From Leguminivora glycinivorella (lineage: Eukaryota; Arthropoda; Insecta; Lepidoptera; Tortricidae), in contig NC_062975.1 of the NCBI RefSeq assembly GCF_023078275.1, forward strand, positions 18,461,641-18,525,640: 64,000 nt of DNA. Reading direction: 5' to 3'. The notes under the pieces are model-generated. The model was not told the DNA's origin, searched no databases, and saw only the letters and a list, made by a program, of their open reading frames with translations. Position 1 is the first letter of the stretch. Every line of letters begins with the position of its first letter. This document shows, piece after piece, positions 33,261 through 44,500 of this stretch. The position numbers and the translations under genes are program-made.

Positions 33261-33382
33261 CATTAAATAAATGTCATATACAAAGAAAAAGTGACCAAAG
33301 CCTCCAGTGCTCCGAGCTGGAATCGAACCAGCGTACTCCGCTTACCGGTCACTTTTTCTTTGTATATGACATTTATTTAATG
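33261..33382. mobile_element. SINE S2 remnant in hairpin configuration
   Basis: The S2 tail occurs twice in opposite orientation: 33261-33296 (CATTAAATAAATGTCATATA...) and 33347-33382 are exact inverses over 36 bases. The 50-base spacer holds a reversed T-arm (AGCTGGAATCGAACCAGC). So a SINE copy on the minus strand lost its head and ends in an inverted copy of its own tail. Confidence 0.88.
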
Positions 33383-33760
33383 TTTAGAACATAATAGTAG
33401 TAAACATTAAATATTAAAATTTTCTATGAAAGTAATTTAATTTGTTCTTAGAGCATATATAATAGTAGTGTTACTACTTAAAATAACAAGTTAAAATATT
33501 TTCTATGAAAGTAATTTAATTTGTTCTTAGAATATCAAAAAAGTTTAAAAAGTAAAAGACTACCAGTCTCTCTCTAGTAAACATGTCCCAGAGAAAATTA
33601 AAATTTGAACTTTTGGTACGTATTGAAAACCTACCATTTTCTGTGATGCAATAAGACTTACGGAACAGAGCCTTAAATAACCGTCATGTTAAATTACTAC
33701 ATAATTTTCGATTCTACAAACGTCTCCCAAATTCAGTATAACCATTACCATCACTCTCCG

Positions 33761-33884
33761 CAGGCAATCATGGTCGCACGATAAATGATAAAACATCCGG
33801 CCGTCCCTATCGAACTTACAAATAGTGCGATAGGGACTGCCTGATGTTTTTCCATTTATCGCGCGACCATACTTGCCTGCCTGG
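33761..33884. mobile_element. MITE family M4 (GGTCGCGCGATAAATG arms), copy 1
   Basis: CAGGCAATCATGGTCGCACG pairs with CGCGACCATACTTGCCTG, and GGCCGTCCCTATCG with CGATAGGGACTGCC. The loop is near AACTTACAAATAGT. A second copy is at 46855-46977. It encodes nothing; the ORF at 33689-33901 is incidental. Confidence 0.82.
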
Positions 33885-34173
33885 TTAACATCCATTATCA
33901 TTGGAACTTTTCTATAATGAAAACATATTGCTTTACGCTACAAAATTTATTGTAAGTTCATTTGCGTAAATTCACATTTCATATTAATCTGGGCAACGGA
34001 ATTGTATTGCAATTCTGGTTTCTACGATATTTATTTTACGATTTCTTTTGTCGATTGTGCTGGTGTTTGTGCGCGTGATGTGATGTGTATGAGTCTTAGT
34101 CCATAGTTTTTATGACTTATATTTTATATTAGGTAGTACATTAAGATTTCACTTACAAATATTTAATCCAAAC

Positions 34174-34762
34174 GCAGATGAATGAATTCATTGATAAATT
34201 CTCCATGCACTTTTGCAGCTGATAGTACCAGGGGCGGCTCACTCCGCGATTCTATCGCCGCGCTACAAGTACATGCTGGCGGCCGCGAGTTCGCGGTCTA
34301 ATCAGGGGTGGCGCGCGTTCTCACGGAACGCACGTTCGCACTTTCTATTGTTACTTTACGTCGCGAGTTTTTTTAAGTTTTATAGGCGATGTCCGCATTG
34401 TCCGCGTGTGAATGGCTAATAATGCGTAGTTAAATATACATCATGAATAAAATAGGACAATCTTACACATCTAATATTGATTAAGTCCCACTTAAAAGTT
34501 CAATAAGGCTTGTGATGGCGGGACTTAAACAAAAATATATAAATACTGTATATATACCTAGAATGTACCCAAGACTGGAATATAATATTATAACATTTTA
34601 TCTGAGTACTAATTCGTTTTAATCCATAGGCAACCCTATCGTCCGACGCTGCGCACGTGCGGCTCGTTTCTTTGTTAGAATTTTGTAGGCATTTAAAAGG
34701 CGGCATTTCGTGAACATCAAAGTAGTGGGCCTTCTGTACTTGTACTATTATATATTCTGTGA
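34174..34762 (+). repeat. Repeat F copy 2, split, with neighbouring repeats
   Basis: 34174-34229 repeats 19872-19926. 34231-34300 is the left part of repeat F (GGCGGCTCACTCCGCGATTC, GCGGCCGCGAGTTCGCGG) and 34696-34762 its right part (AACATCAAAGTAGTGGGCCT, CTTGTACTATTATATATTCT). The 395 bases between contain a degenerate reversed SINE tail at 34436-34515 (AATAGGACAATCTTACACAT) and other unassigned sequence. Confidence 0.65.
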
Positions 34763-35394
34763 TAGTACCTTCAATTTCTCAAAGTCTTGTCCAAAATTGG
34801 TTTTGAATAAATTGAATCAAAAGCCGTTTGAAAATTCAAAATTTGAGCGGAGTTTTTATATATTGTTATATAGCCAATCTTGTGGATCATACACAATACA
34901 TCTCATAAGCTTTTAAGCAATCAATCGACACGTTACGCTACAATAATGCAATTTTTGCTTTGTATTAAAAATTGAGAGCTTGAAAAGAGTTTTTACATTG
35001 ACAATCTTGTGGATCACACACCTCCTATCCGTTTTTAAACACCAAGCGTTTTAAACACTTTTAACGCAAAACACAAACTCTGACGAATCAAAGCGTTGAA
35101 CACAAACACAGTACCTACAATTGCCACAAGGCTTGTCCAAATTTGGCTTTGTGTTTCACAAACGCTCGACGGAGAGTTTTGTCCCCAGTTTGTAACGGAA
35201 AATGGCTTGTCAACGGGAAATGACCCGCTTAAAAGATAATGTGTTTACTAGTTTGTTTTACTTGGTGTGTGACGAATGTTAAGCAGTTCAAAGCGTTGAA
35301 AAGTGTACCTAAATAGGTATGGGAATTTTGCGAATTAAAACTTTGCGAAAGGGTTTTCCATGGGATGGAATGTCATAGATATTTTTATGTTAAC
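34763..35394. other. Intergenic, imperfect internal repeats
   Basis: Loosely repeated phrases (CAATCTTGTGGATCA at 34873 and 35000; CTTGTCCAAA.TTGG at 34787 and 35127) suggest an old, decayed repeat. No supported gene. Confidence 0.4.
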
Positions 35395-35576
35395 ACTAGC
35401 TTTTGCCCGCGGCTTCGCTCGCGTTAGAAAGAGACAAAAAGTAGCCTATGTCACTCTCCATCCTTTCAACTATCTCCACATAAAAAATCACGTCAATTCG
35501 TCGCTCCGTTTTGCCGTGAAAGACGGACAAACAAAGAGACACATACACTTTCCCATTTATACTATTAAGTATGGAT
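35395..35576 (+). mobile_element. RTE-like non-LTR 3' tail, copy 2
   Basis: ACTAGCTTTTGCCCGCGGCT, GCTCGCGTTAGAAAGAGACA, GCCGTGAAAGACGGACAAAC and TTAAGTATGGAT line up with 868-1051 over the full length. Confidence 0.8.
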
Positions 35577-35606
35577 AAGTTAACTTAACCTCTCGTATGC
35601 TTAGAC

Positions 35607-35850
35607 CAGGGACCGGACAACCCCTTCCGCGCTACAAGCCTTTCATTGGGAATCCCTAACGTAAGGACGACCCAATCGAGAGACTCTCCCTTTCGAACTG
35701 CAAGCCCATTCATTTGACTAGCCCTTACAAAAAACTTAGCAAAACAATAAAGCTAGCCCTGTGCATTGGCTTACCGCTATCCGATACGGCTTGCAAGCCT
35801 TTAATAAGGGTTACCCTTATTTTAAGCGCTATTTATAAGGCTTTCCCTTT
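35607..35850 (+). repeat. CCAGGGACCGG element, left copy
   Basis: It starts CCAGGGACCGGACAACCCC. It is rich in short recurring phrases (AAGCCTTTCATTGGG, AGCCTTTAATAAGGGT, TACCCTTATTTTAAGCG) and closes with TTTATAAGGCTTTCCCTTT. The reverse complement of 45841-46062 has the same start, the same AAGCG and ACCCTTT-type phrases and a similar end. The two copies lie on either side of the minisatellite fold-back in inverted orientation. Confidence 0.6.
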
Positions 35851-36091
35851 TGTTGAAGCGTAGTCGAGCCTTGCGTGAAAGAGACAGGATTATGAATCTA
35901 AGCTAGTGTAAGAACAGGAAGGAAAATGCGCTGTTGCCACTCCGCACTATGCGCCCCATTTTTAATTTTGCAACGAAACATGTTTTCGTTGGATAGAAGT
36001 AGAACACGGCTAGAAATTATTTTTAATGAACTGGGAGACAAGGGACTGATGGATCGCCTGATGGTAAATGATCATCGTCGCCCATAGATCA

Positions 36092-36205
36092 GTATGTATG
36101 TTCGTACGTATGAATGTATGTAGGTATGTATGAATGTATGTAGGTATGTATGTATGAATATAAATATATAAATATGTAAATATGTATGTATGCATGTAAA
36201 TATAC
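36092..36205. repeat. GTAT/GAAT microsatellite
   Basis: An irregular run of TATG, ATGT and AAAT tetramers. The 77-codon minus-strand ORF here (a Tyr-Ile-His-Thr repeat) is an artefact of the microsatellite. Confidence 0.9.
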
Positions 36206-36274
36206 AGTGTTGGCCGAAAATCAATACAATTAACCATTATCATTACACATTGAAAACGTTAATTGCCAACATAA

Positions 36275-37847
36275 AAATAAGCCGTTTTCGTCATCCAACT
36301 CGCCTTGATGAGTTAATTGGGTGAGCAGTTTCTAAGATAGAGCTGATGCTGAACCCTGGCTTTTCCCAGGGGAACGCGGGTTTGGTTTAACATAGGCAAG
36401 CGCTGTTTTCGTCATCGGACTTGTTTTGATGAGTACTTGAGTGAGCAGTAACCAAGGTAGAGCTGATGCTGAACCCTGGCTATTTCTAGGGGAACTCGGG
36501 TTTCGTGCAACATAGGCAAACGCTGTTTTCGTCATCGGACTTGTATTGATGAGTACTTGAGTGAGCAGTAACCAAGGTAGAGCTGATGCTGAACCCTGGC
36601 TTTTCCCAGGGGAACGCGGGTTTGGAGTAACATAGGCAAGCGCTGTTTTCGTCATCGGACTTGTCTTGATGAGTACTTGTGTGAGCAGTAACCAAGGTAG
36701 AGCTGATGCTGAACCCTGGCTATTCCTAAGGGAACTCGGGTTTCGTGCAACATAGGCAAACGCTGTTTTCGTCATCGGACTTGTATTGATGAGTACTTGA
36801 GTGAGCAGTAACCAAGGTAGAGCTGATGCTGAACCCTGGCTTTTCCCAGGGGAACGCGGGTTTGGAGTAACATAGGCAAGAGCTGTTTTCGTCATCGGAC
36901 TTGTCTTGATGAGCACTTGTGTGAGCAGTAACCAAGTGAGAGCTGATCCTGAACCCTGGCTATTCCTAGGGGAACGCGGGTTTGGAGTAACATAGGCAAG
37001 CGCTGTTTTCGTCATCGGACTTGTTTTGGTGAGTACTTGAGTGAGGAGTAACCAGGGCAGAGCTGATGCTGAACCCTGGCTATTCCTAGGGGAACTCGGG
37101 TTTCGTGCAACATAGGCAAACGCTGTTTTCGTCATCGGATTTGTATTGATGAGTACTTGAGTGAGCAGTAACCAAGGTAGAGCTGATGCTGAACCCTGGC
37201 TATTGCTAAGGGAACTCGGGTTTCGAGCAACATAGGCAAACGCTGTTTTCGTCATCGGACTTGACTTGATGAGTACTTGAGTGAGCAGTAACCAAGGTAG
37301 AGCTGATGCTGAACCCTGGCTTTTCCCAGGGGAACGCGGGTTTGGAGTAACATAGGCAAGCGCTGTTTTCGTCATCGGACTTGTCTTGATGAGTACTTGT
37401 GTGAGCAGTAACCAAGGTAGAGCTGATGCTGAACCCTGGCTTTTCCCAGGGGAACGCGGGTTTGGTGTAACATAGGCAAGCGCTGTTTTCGTCATCGGAC
37501 TTGTTTTGGTGAGTACTTGAGTGAGCAGTAACCAGGGCAGAGCTGATGCTGAACCCTGGCTATTCCTAGGGGAACTCGGGTTTCGTGCAACATAGGCAAA
37601 CGCTGTTTTCATCATCGGATTTGTATTGATGAGTACTTGAGTGAGCAGTAACCAAGGTAGAGAGCTGATGCTGAACCCTGGCTATTCCTAAGGGAACTTG
37701 GGTTTCGTGCAACATATGCAAACGCTGTTTTGTCATCGGACTTGTATTGATGAGTACTTGAGTGAGCAGTAACCAAGGTAGAGCTGATGCTGAACTCGGG
37801 CTATTCCTAGAGGAACTCGGGTTTCGTGCAACATAGGTAAACGCTGT
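36275..37847 (-). repeat. 120-bp minisatellite array, left arm (inverted relative to the right arm)
   Basis: About 13 units of 120 bp. Typical plus-strand landmarks per unit are CGCTGTTTTCGTCATCGGAC, TGATGAGTACTTGAGTGAGC and GCTGATGCTGAACCCTGGCT. The first unit (36275-36340) is degenerate. Two unit types alternate (TTCGTGCAACATAGG and TTGGAGTAACATAGG), giving a 240-bp higher-order period in places. A minus-strand frame of 427 codons stays open because 120 is a multiple of three; it has no start context or known domain. The array ends abruptly at the LTR at 37848. Confidence 0.95.
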
Positions 37848-38386
37848 TGTTACGAAACCGTTCAAAAACCACCCTGGTTTTTGATCCTGTCTTCGTTAGG
37901 TTAAGATATTCATTTTTGTAATTAAAAATCAATTTTCAATTTTATAAATTTAATAATAATAATTCATTTTAATTCTAATTCATTATCATGCAACTTTTGA
38001 CATTTCAATTTGTATATTCTTTCATTAAAATATTCAATATTGTATTCATTCAAGTTGACATTACGCATTTGTATTATTTTTAATTCATTAAGCATTCATA
38101 ATTCATTATTTATTCAATTTATATTTTTTAAATAAAATATCAATATTGTTTATGATCAAAAATATGTAATTCAAATAATCTCTATGCAAATAATCTCTAT
38201 GCACAAATTTACCTATGGCAATATTCAAATTCAAATTTGACAGCTTAAAGCTTTCAAAAACTTACGGTTTGTTACTGTTCGTTATTCCGCTCTCCAACGA
38301 CACTGTGCCACTTTTCTTTGTTCTTCTCATATTTATTCACATTTTTTACAATTTCAAATCCATATCCATGTAATTTGGATTTTACA
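37848..38386 (+). repeat. 5' LTR of the BEL/Pao-type element
   Basis: Runs from TGTTACGAAACCG to GGATTTTACA. The first ~200 bases are identical to the 3' LTR; a 4-base difference (an extra TTCA) occurs near 38047 and similarity falls sharply after AGTTGACATTACGCATT. It is AT-rich and contains many ATTCA repeats. Confidence 0.88.
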
Positions 38387-38402
38387 TGGTCCTTACGAAG
38401 CC
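38387..38402 (+). other. Primer-binding site
   Basis: TGGTCCTTACGAAGCC follows LTR1 with no gap. It begins with the TGG expected for pairing to the CCA end of a tRNA primer and resembles the TGGTCC-type sites I recall for BEL/Pao elements. The primer tRNA was not identified. Confidence 0.7.
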
Positions 38403-39336
38403 TCTGGATTGTGAGAGGACAGGACTGTGGCACCGAGTCAGGCTCCACCTATGCAACGGGTCTTCATCATCGAAGCCGTGGGTCGACCAGGTTGGCGCAG
38501 GGCGTATTCAGCTACGTGCAGGTTCCAGGGCTTCCACTCATCGCGTCCCATCCCATCAGCCAGGATCCAGGACGGGTGAAAGTCGCGACGAGCACACGCA
38601 GCATCCCATTGCAGTGGGCATCCATCCGTGACCAGCAGTCAGTCGCGGGATCCAGCCAATTCAGCGTCAACCAGACCAATCCAGGAGCAATTCAGTGGAG
38701 ATCAGCGGGAGCCAATATTCAAGATCAAGCAGCATCCAGCACAGGAGGGAAACGAAAAAGTGAGATCGTTCCATTTCCTTTCTTATTCAATCCATATTCC
38801 TTTGTTTCTTCCTTTTCTGTGTAGCTGCACTATCCATTAGGTATTATTCAATCATACCTACTCAAATACCTAATTCATTGCTTTCCCATTAAGTGCAGAA
38901 AGTTAATTCATTGCCATCATTTGGATTAGAAGACAGTAGACATTTCGATAGGATTATTCACTAGAGATATTCATTTTAGTAGGTATAACCTCTTGACCCA
39001 GTTCACAGTATACATAAGATTTTAATATTAACTATCACTTTCACATAATTCCTATACAATACGATAACAATAATTCAATAATTTTGTAACTTTATTACGC
39101 TAATTTCAATTAAAAACTTCAAAAACAATAGGCAAACACGTTCTTAAAACAATCTTGATAACTAACTGCAGTGCAAATAAGTCGTAAACAAGGTTACGTA
39201 ATACAAGTGCATACCTTTGATTCGCATAGCAAATAGTTTTAGCGCCTGGAGATTTTTTAAGAGCAAAGTTTTTATTTAAGGTCATAATTTGTACCAATAT
39301 TTATAGGCTCATTTTTTAGCATTTTATTATGCCACA
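38403..39336 (+). other. Leader region of the BEL/Pao-type element
   Basis: Untranslated stretch between the primer-binding site and the gag-like ORF. The ORF at 38318-38824 starts inside the LTR and is rich in Ser/Gln without a recognised domain; I do not call it a gene. Confidence 0.5.
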
Positions 39337-40479
39337 ATGTCATCGGAACATGATTTTCATAAACTTAATTACAAGCTTGGACTTATTAAAGGTAAACTTA
39401 CTGTTTTTCACAATTTTGTGTCGCAACTAGCTGTTGAACCGCAAGTAAACGAGTTACAGCTTGCAGAGCTGCAGCTTCGATTTGACAAAATAGGGCCCTT
39501 GTACAATGATTTCGAGACTTTGCTGCTAGACATAGGCATATTGTCAGAATGCACAAGCGGAGAGTATATAGAGGATGAGCGGGCACTCTTCGAAGACATT
39601 TACTTCGCTAGCATGTCGAATGCACGAGTGCTAATTCATAAGTATTCAAAACTTAATTCAACAGTGAAAGTGTCCACTCAGGCTATCAAAAATATGTTAG
39701 ATAGCACGATAATCACACAAGTATCCATATCCGCACATAAAACTCCCTCAAATACAAATATTCAGTTTCCAGTTAGGGAATTAGATTCAAATGTTCCGAG
39801 AGACAGTTGTACGATAAAATGTCAGTGTCCAAAAGCTGCTCATGATCAGCAATCCACGACATCCATCGCGTTTAATGAGCGGCCGTCAGTCCAGGGACAC
39901 TCATTACAGCGAACTTCAGTTGCCTCCCTTTCTATGGAGCGTAGCTTGGAAGCCAAACATGGCAATACAATTCACAGATGTAGTTACGATCGTGGGGTGG
40001 GAAGACCGAGCAACTCCATTCACATTCAGGTTCTTCGACGTTCAGGGTTGCTCAGTTCAAAACATCAGCGTCAATATGTATACATTTTTATATTCAAATA
40101 TTACCGCCTCACGTTCTTACATGCAGGGCCTCTTTTGAATAACGAAACGATACAGCTCTTGATAGGTAACGTATCAAGAGAGCGTGAGGCGTTTCATTTA
40201 TACTGTTATCACGTTATTTATTACACACTTTCACATAGGTACATTACACCTACTGATTCAAATTATGGTAATTTTCACCCAAACATATTTCAGTCCTTTC
40301 GTTCCTTTCCACTTCCTGATGGGCGATCCACACATTTCGTTCCACATGCACAGATTGCAGCCTCCAAGACATCACCGGTTCGTGGCACTCAGCAGCAGGA
40401 CAACTTGGAAGGCATCCATGGCAGCGACGGTATCTCACGGTCTGCAACAACGTCTACCCTCCCCTCGGCATACAGTTGA
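39337..40479 (+). pseudogene. Gag-like ORF of the BEL/Pao-type element, frameshifted
   Basis: The frame opens with MSSEHDFHKLNYKLGLIKGK, followed by an amphipathic helix region (residues ~33-75) with the pattern ELQLRFDKIGPLYNDFE. This is the arrangement typical of the N-terminal DUF1759-like part of BEL/Pao Gag. From about 39890 the expected LPPF-W motif region (ELQLPPFLWS, then IQFTDV) is read in another frame (ORF 39842-40138), so a frameshift separates the two. The rest of the 380-codon frame has no family-like features. No zinc knuckle, protease or polymerase is present. Confidence 0.6.
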
Positions 40480-40492
40480 AGTCACAGACTTC

Positions 40493-40504
40493 AAGGCGGG
40501 AGCA
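40493..40504 (+). other. Polypurine tract
   Basis: AAGGCGGGAGCA lies immediately before TGTTACG of the 3' LTR. This is the expected place for plus-strand priming, and the sequence is like the GGCGGGGGCA tracts I recall for BEL elements. Confidence 0.75.
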
Positions 40505-41054
40505 TGTTACGAAACCGTTCAAAAACCACCCTGGTTTTTGATCCTGTCTTCGTTAGGTTAAGATATTCATTTTTGTAATTAAAAATCAATTTTCAATTTT
40601 ATAAATTTAATAATAATAATTCATTTTAATTCTAATTCATTATCATGCAACTTTTGACATTTCAATTTGTATATTCTTTCATTAAAATATTCAATATTGT
40701 ATTCAAGTTGACATTACGCATTGCAAATCATCAGTTTTAATTTATTCAATTTTTATTTAATGTTCATTTATAATTCTATTATTCATTAATACTACTTGCA
40801 TATTTTTTAACTAAAATATTCATTGGAGTGTATAAAATCATACTTGAAATCACTATTTACAATTGGCAATATTCACATTCAAATCTGACAGCTTTTAGAG
40901 CTTTTTAAAAACTTACGGTTATTCCGCCTCCAACGACATTCACTGTACCACTTTCTTTGTCTTCCACAATTCGGATTAAAACCAGCACCAAACTACAGTC
41001 CGCTTATTATTTCTACCACCACTACGAAGACCTGAGACCAGCGAAGATTTTACA
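40505..41054 (+). repeat. 3' LTR of the BEL/Pao-type element
   Basis: Starts TGTTACGAAACCG and ends AGATTTTACA, directly followed by CTGTTTTTGTCATCG, a minisatellite fragment. Identical to the 5' LTR over the first ~200 bases; the rest is strongly diverged with many indels, except short blocks (GACAGCTT, AAAACTTACGGTT, CTCCAACGAC). Confidence 0.82.
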
Positions 41055-41514
41055 CTGTTTTTGTCATCGTGAAATATCTGAGACTCGTCTTTATGACTGG
41101 TACTTGGTTGAGTTGAGTAGTACCATAGAATCTGTCAAACTATTTCTGTTGATTGTTGTGAATTCTATGAAGATCGTTTGAAACAGAAATACTTTTCTGG
41201 TGGAAATCAAGCATACAGCGCGTCTGATAGTAAGTAGTTACCGCAGTCTATGGACGCTTGGAACTCCAGTATTCTCTTTATTCCCTGTGTTACTATTAGT
41301 GAAATCGACTGTACTTAATTTTGATATTCAAATGGATATACATACGTATTTTTTTAGACACAAATAAAGTGTTTCATGTATGGCAAATTAATAAATGTGT
41401 TCTAACTACTTGATGTTAATATTCACTTCTGGTAAGATTTTTGTTCAGTTAATATTATGTTTTTATGCCTAACTTGAGATTGCATGAAATATTTCTATAT
41501 TATAATGTACCGAA
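41055..41514. other. Degenerate minisatellite edge and loop of the fold-back
   Basis: 41055-41135 continues the left-arm unit in decayed form (CTGTTTTTGTCATCG, then GGTACTTGGTTGAG). From about 41140 to 41514 the sequence matches neither arm and lies between the two opposite arrays, so it is the loop if they are read as one palindrome. The 74-codon ORF at 40957-41181 crosses the LTR boundary and is not a gene. Confidence 0.6.
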
Positions 41515-44500
41515 ACCAGAGTTGCCCTAGATACCGCCAGGGCTCAGCTACAGCGCTGTCTTGGCTACTGCGCACCCAAGTCCTCGTCAATACATGTCCG
41601 ATAACGCAAACAGCGTTTGCCTATGTTACACCAAACCCGAGTTCCCCTAGGTACAGCTAGGTTTCAGCATCAGCTCTATCTTGGGTACAGCTCACCCAAA
41701 TAGTCATTAAGACAAGTCCGATGACGAAAACAGCGTTTGCCTGTGTTACACTAAACCCGAGTTCCCCTAGGTGCAAACAGAGTTCAGCATCAGCTGGACT
41801 TTGGGTACTGCTCACTCGAGTACTCAAGACAAGTCCGATGACGAAAACAGAGTTTGCCTGTGTTGTGTTACACTAAACCCGAGTTCAACTAGGTGCAGCC
41901 AGAATTCAGCATCAGCTGGACTTTGGGTACTGCTCACTCGAGTACTCATCAAGACAAGTCCGATGACGAAAACAGCGTTTGCCTGTGTTACACTAAACCC
42001 GAGTTCCTCTAGATGCAGCCAGGGTTCAGCATCAGCTGGACTTCGGGTACTGCTCACTTGAGTACTCATCAAGACAAGTCCGATAACGAAAACAGCGTTT
42101 GCCTGTGTAACACTAAACCCGAGTTCCCCTAGGTGCAGCCAGAGTTCAGCATCAGCTGGACTTTGGGTACTGCTCACTCGAGTACTCATCAAGACAAGTC
42201 CGATGACGAAAACAGCGTTTGCCTGGGTTACACTAAACCCGAGTTCCCCTAGCTGCAGCCAGGGTTTAGCATCAGCTGGATTTCGGGTACTGCTCACTCG
42301 AGTACTCATCAAGACAAGTCCGATGACGAAAACAGCGTTTGCCTGTGTAACACTAAACCCGAGTTCCCCTAGGTGCAGCCAGGGTTCAGCATCAACTGCA
42401 CTTCGGGTACTGCTCACTTGAGGACTCATCAAGACAAGTCCGATGACGAAAACAGCGTATGCCTGTGTTACACTAAACCCGAGTTCCCCTAGGTGCAAAC
42501 AGAGTTCAGCATCAGCTGGACTTTGGGTACTGCTCACTCGAGTACTCATCAAGACAAGTCCGATGACGAAAACAGAGTTTGCCTGTGTTGTGTTACACTA
42601 AACCCGAGTTCAACTAGGTGCAGCCAGAGTTCAGCATCAGCTGGACTTTGGGTACTGCTCACTCGAGTACTCATCAAGACAAGTCCGATGACGAAAACAG
42701 CGTTTGCCTGTGTTACACTAAACCCGAGTTCCTCTAGATGCAGCCAGGGTTCAGCATCAGCTGGACTTCGGGTACTGCTCACTCGAGTACTCATCAAGAC
42801 AAGTCCGATAACGAAAACAGCGTTTGCCTGTGTAACACTAAACCCGAGTTCCCCTAGGTGCAGCCAGAGTTCAGCATCAGCTGGACTTTGGGTACTGCTC
42901 ACTCGAGTACTCATCAAGACAAGTCCGATGACGAAAACAGCGTTTGCCTGGGTTACACTAAACCCGAGTTCCCCTAGCTGCAGCCAGAGTTTAGCATCAG
43001 CTGGATTTCGGGTACTGCTCACTCGAGTACTCATCAAGACAAGTCCGATGACGAAAACAGCGTTTGCCTGTGTAACACTAAACCCGAGTTCCCCTAGGTG
43101 CAGCCAGGGTTCAGCATCAACTGCACTTCGGGTACTGCTCACTCGAGGACTCATCAAGACAAGTCCGATGACGAAAACAGCGTTTGCCTGTGTTACACTA
43201 AACCCGAGTTCCCATAGGTGCAGCCAGGGTTCTGCATCAGCTGGACTTTGGGTACTGCTCACTCGAGTACTCATCAAGACAAGTCCGATGACGAAAACAG
43301 CGTTTGCCTGTGTAACACTAAACCCGAGTTCCCCTAGGTGCAGCCAGGGTTCAGCATCAACTGCACTTCGGGTACTGCTCACTTGAGGACTCATCAAGAC
43401 AAGTCCGATGACGAAAACAGCGTTTGCCTGTGTTACACTAAACCCGAGTTCCCATAGGTGCAGCCAGGGTTCTGCATCAGCTGGACTTTGGGTACTGCTC
43501 ACTCGAGTATTCATCAAGACAAGTCCGATGACGAAAACAGCGTTTGCCTGTGTTACACTAAACCCGAGTTCTCCTAGATGCAGCCAGGGTTCAGCATCAG
43601 CTGGACTTCGGGTACTGCTCGCTCGAGTACTCATCAAGACAAGTCCGATGACGAAAACAGCGTTTGCCTGGGTTACACTAAACCCGAGTTCCCCTAGCTG
43701 CAGCCAGGGTTTAGCATCAGCTGGATTTCGGGTACTGCTCACTCGAGTACTCATCAAGACAAGTCCGATGACGAAAACAGCGTTTGCCTGTGTAACACTA
43801 AACCCGAGTTCCCCTAGGTGCAGCCAGGGTTCAGCATCAACTGCACTTCGGGTACTGCTCACTCGAGTACTCATCAAGACAAGTCCGATGACGAAAACAG
43901 CTTTTGCCTGTGTTACACTAAACCCGAGTTCCCATAGGTGCAGCCAGGGTTCTGCATCAGCTGGACTTTGGGTACTGCTCACTCGAGTACTCATCAAGAC
44001 AAGTCCGATGACGAAAACAGCGTTTGCCTGTGTTACACTAAACCCGAGTTCTCCTAGATGCAGCCAGGGTTCAGCATCAGCTGGACTTCGGGTACTGCTT
44101 ACTCGAGTACTCATCAAGACAAGTCCGATGACGAAAACAGCGTTTGCCTGTGTTACACTAAACCCGAGTTCCCATAGGTGCAGCCAGAGTTCAGCATCAG
44201 CTGGACTTTGGGTACTGCTCGCTCGAGTACTCATCAAGACAAGTCCGATGACGAAAACAGCGTTTGCCTGGGTTACACTAAACCCGAGTTCCCCTAGGTA
44301 CAGCCAGGGTTCAGCATCAACTGCACTTCGGGTACTGCTCACTCGAGTACTCATCAAGACAAGTCCGATGACGAAAACAGCTTTTGCCTGTGTTACACTA
44401 AACCCGAGTTCCCATAGGTGCAGCCAGGGTTCTGCATCAGCTGGACTTTGGGTACTGCTCACTCGAGTACTCATCAAGACAAGTCCGATGACGAAAACAG

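Larger units (their letters stand above)
37848..41054 (+). mobile_element. Non-autonomous BEL/Pao-type LTR retrotransposon
   Basis: The ~3.2-kb element has two LTRs starting TGTTACGAAACC and ending GATTTTACA, a primer-binding site directly after LTR1, a purine-rich tract directly before LTR2 and a gag-like ORF. CTGT on both sides (37844-37847 and 41055-41058) is the likely target duplication. Protease, reverse transcriptase, RNase H and integrase are absent; family members are usually well over 5 kb. It is therefore a deleted copy. It inserted into a unit of the 120-bp minisatellite: the flanks rejoin as CGCTGT|TTT.GTCATCG, which is the unit sequence. Confidence 0.85.

Noticed and set aside
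36332..37615. 427-codon minus-strand ORF as a gene
   Set aside because: It is the left minisatellite arm read through; the unit length is a multiple of three and there is no non-repeat coding sequence, start context or domain.
38318..38824. 168-codon ORF as a gene
   Set aside because: It starts inside the 5' LTR, crosses the primer-binding site and has no recognisable domain.
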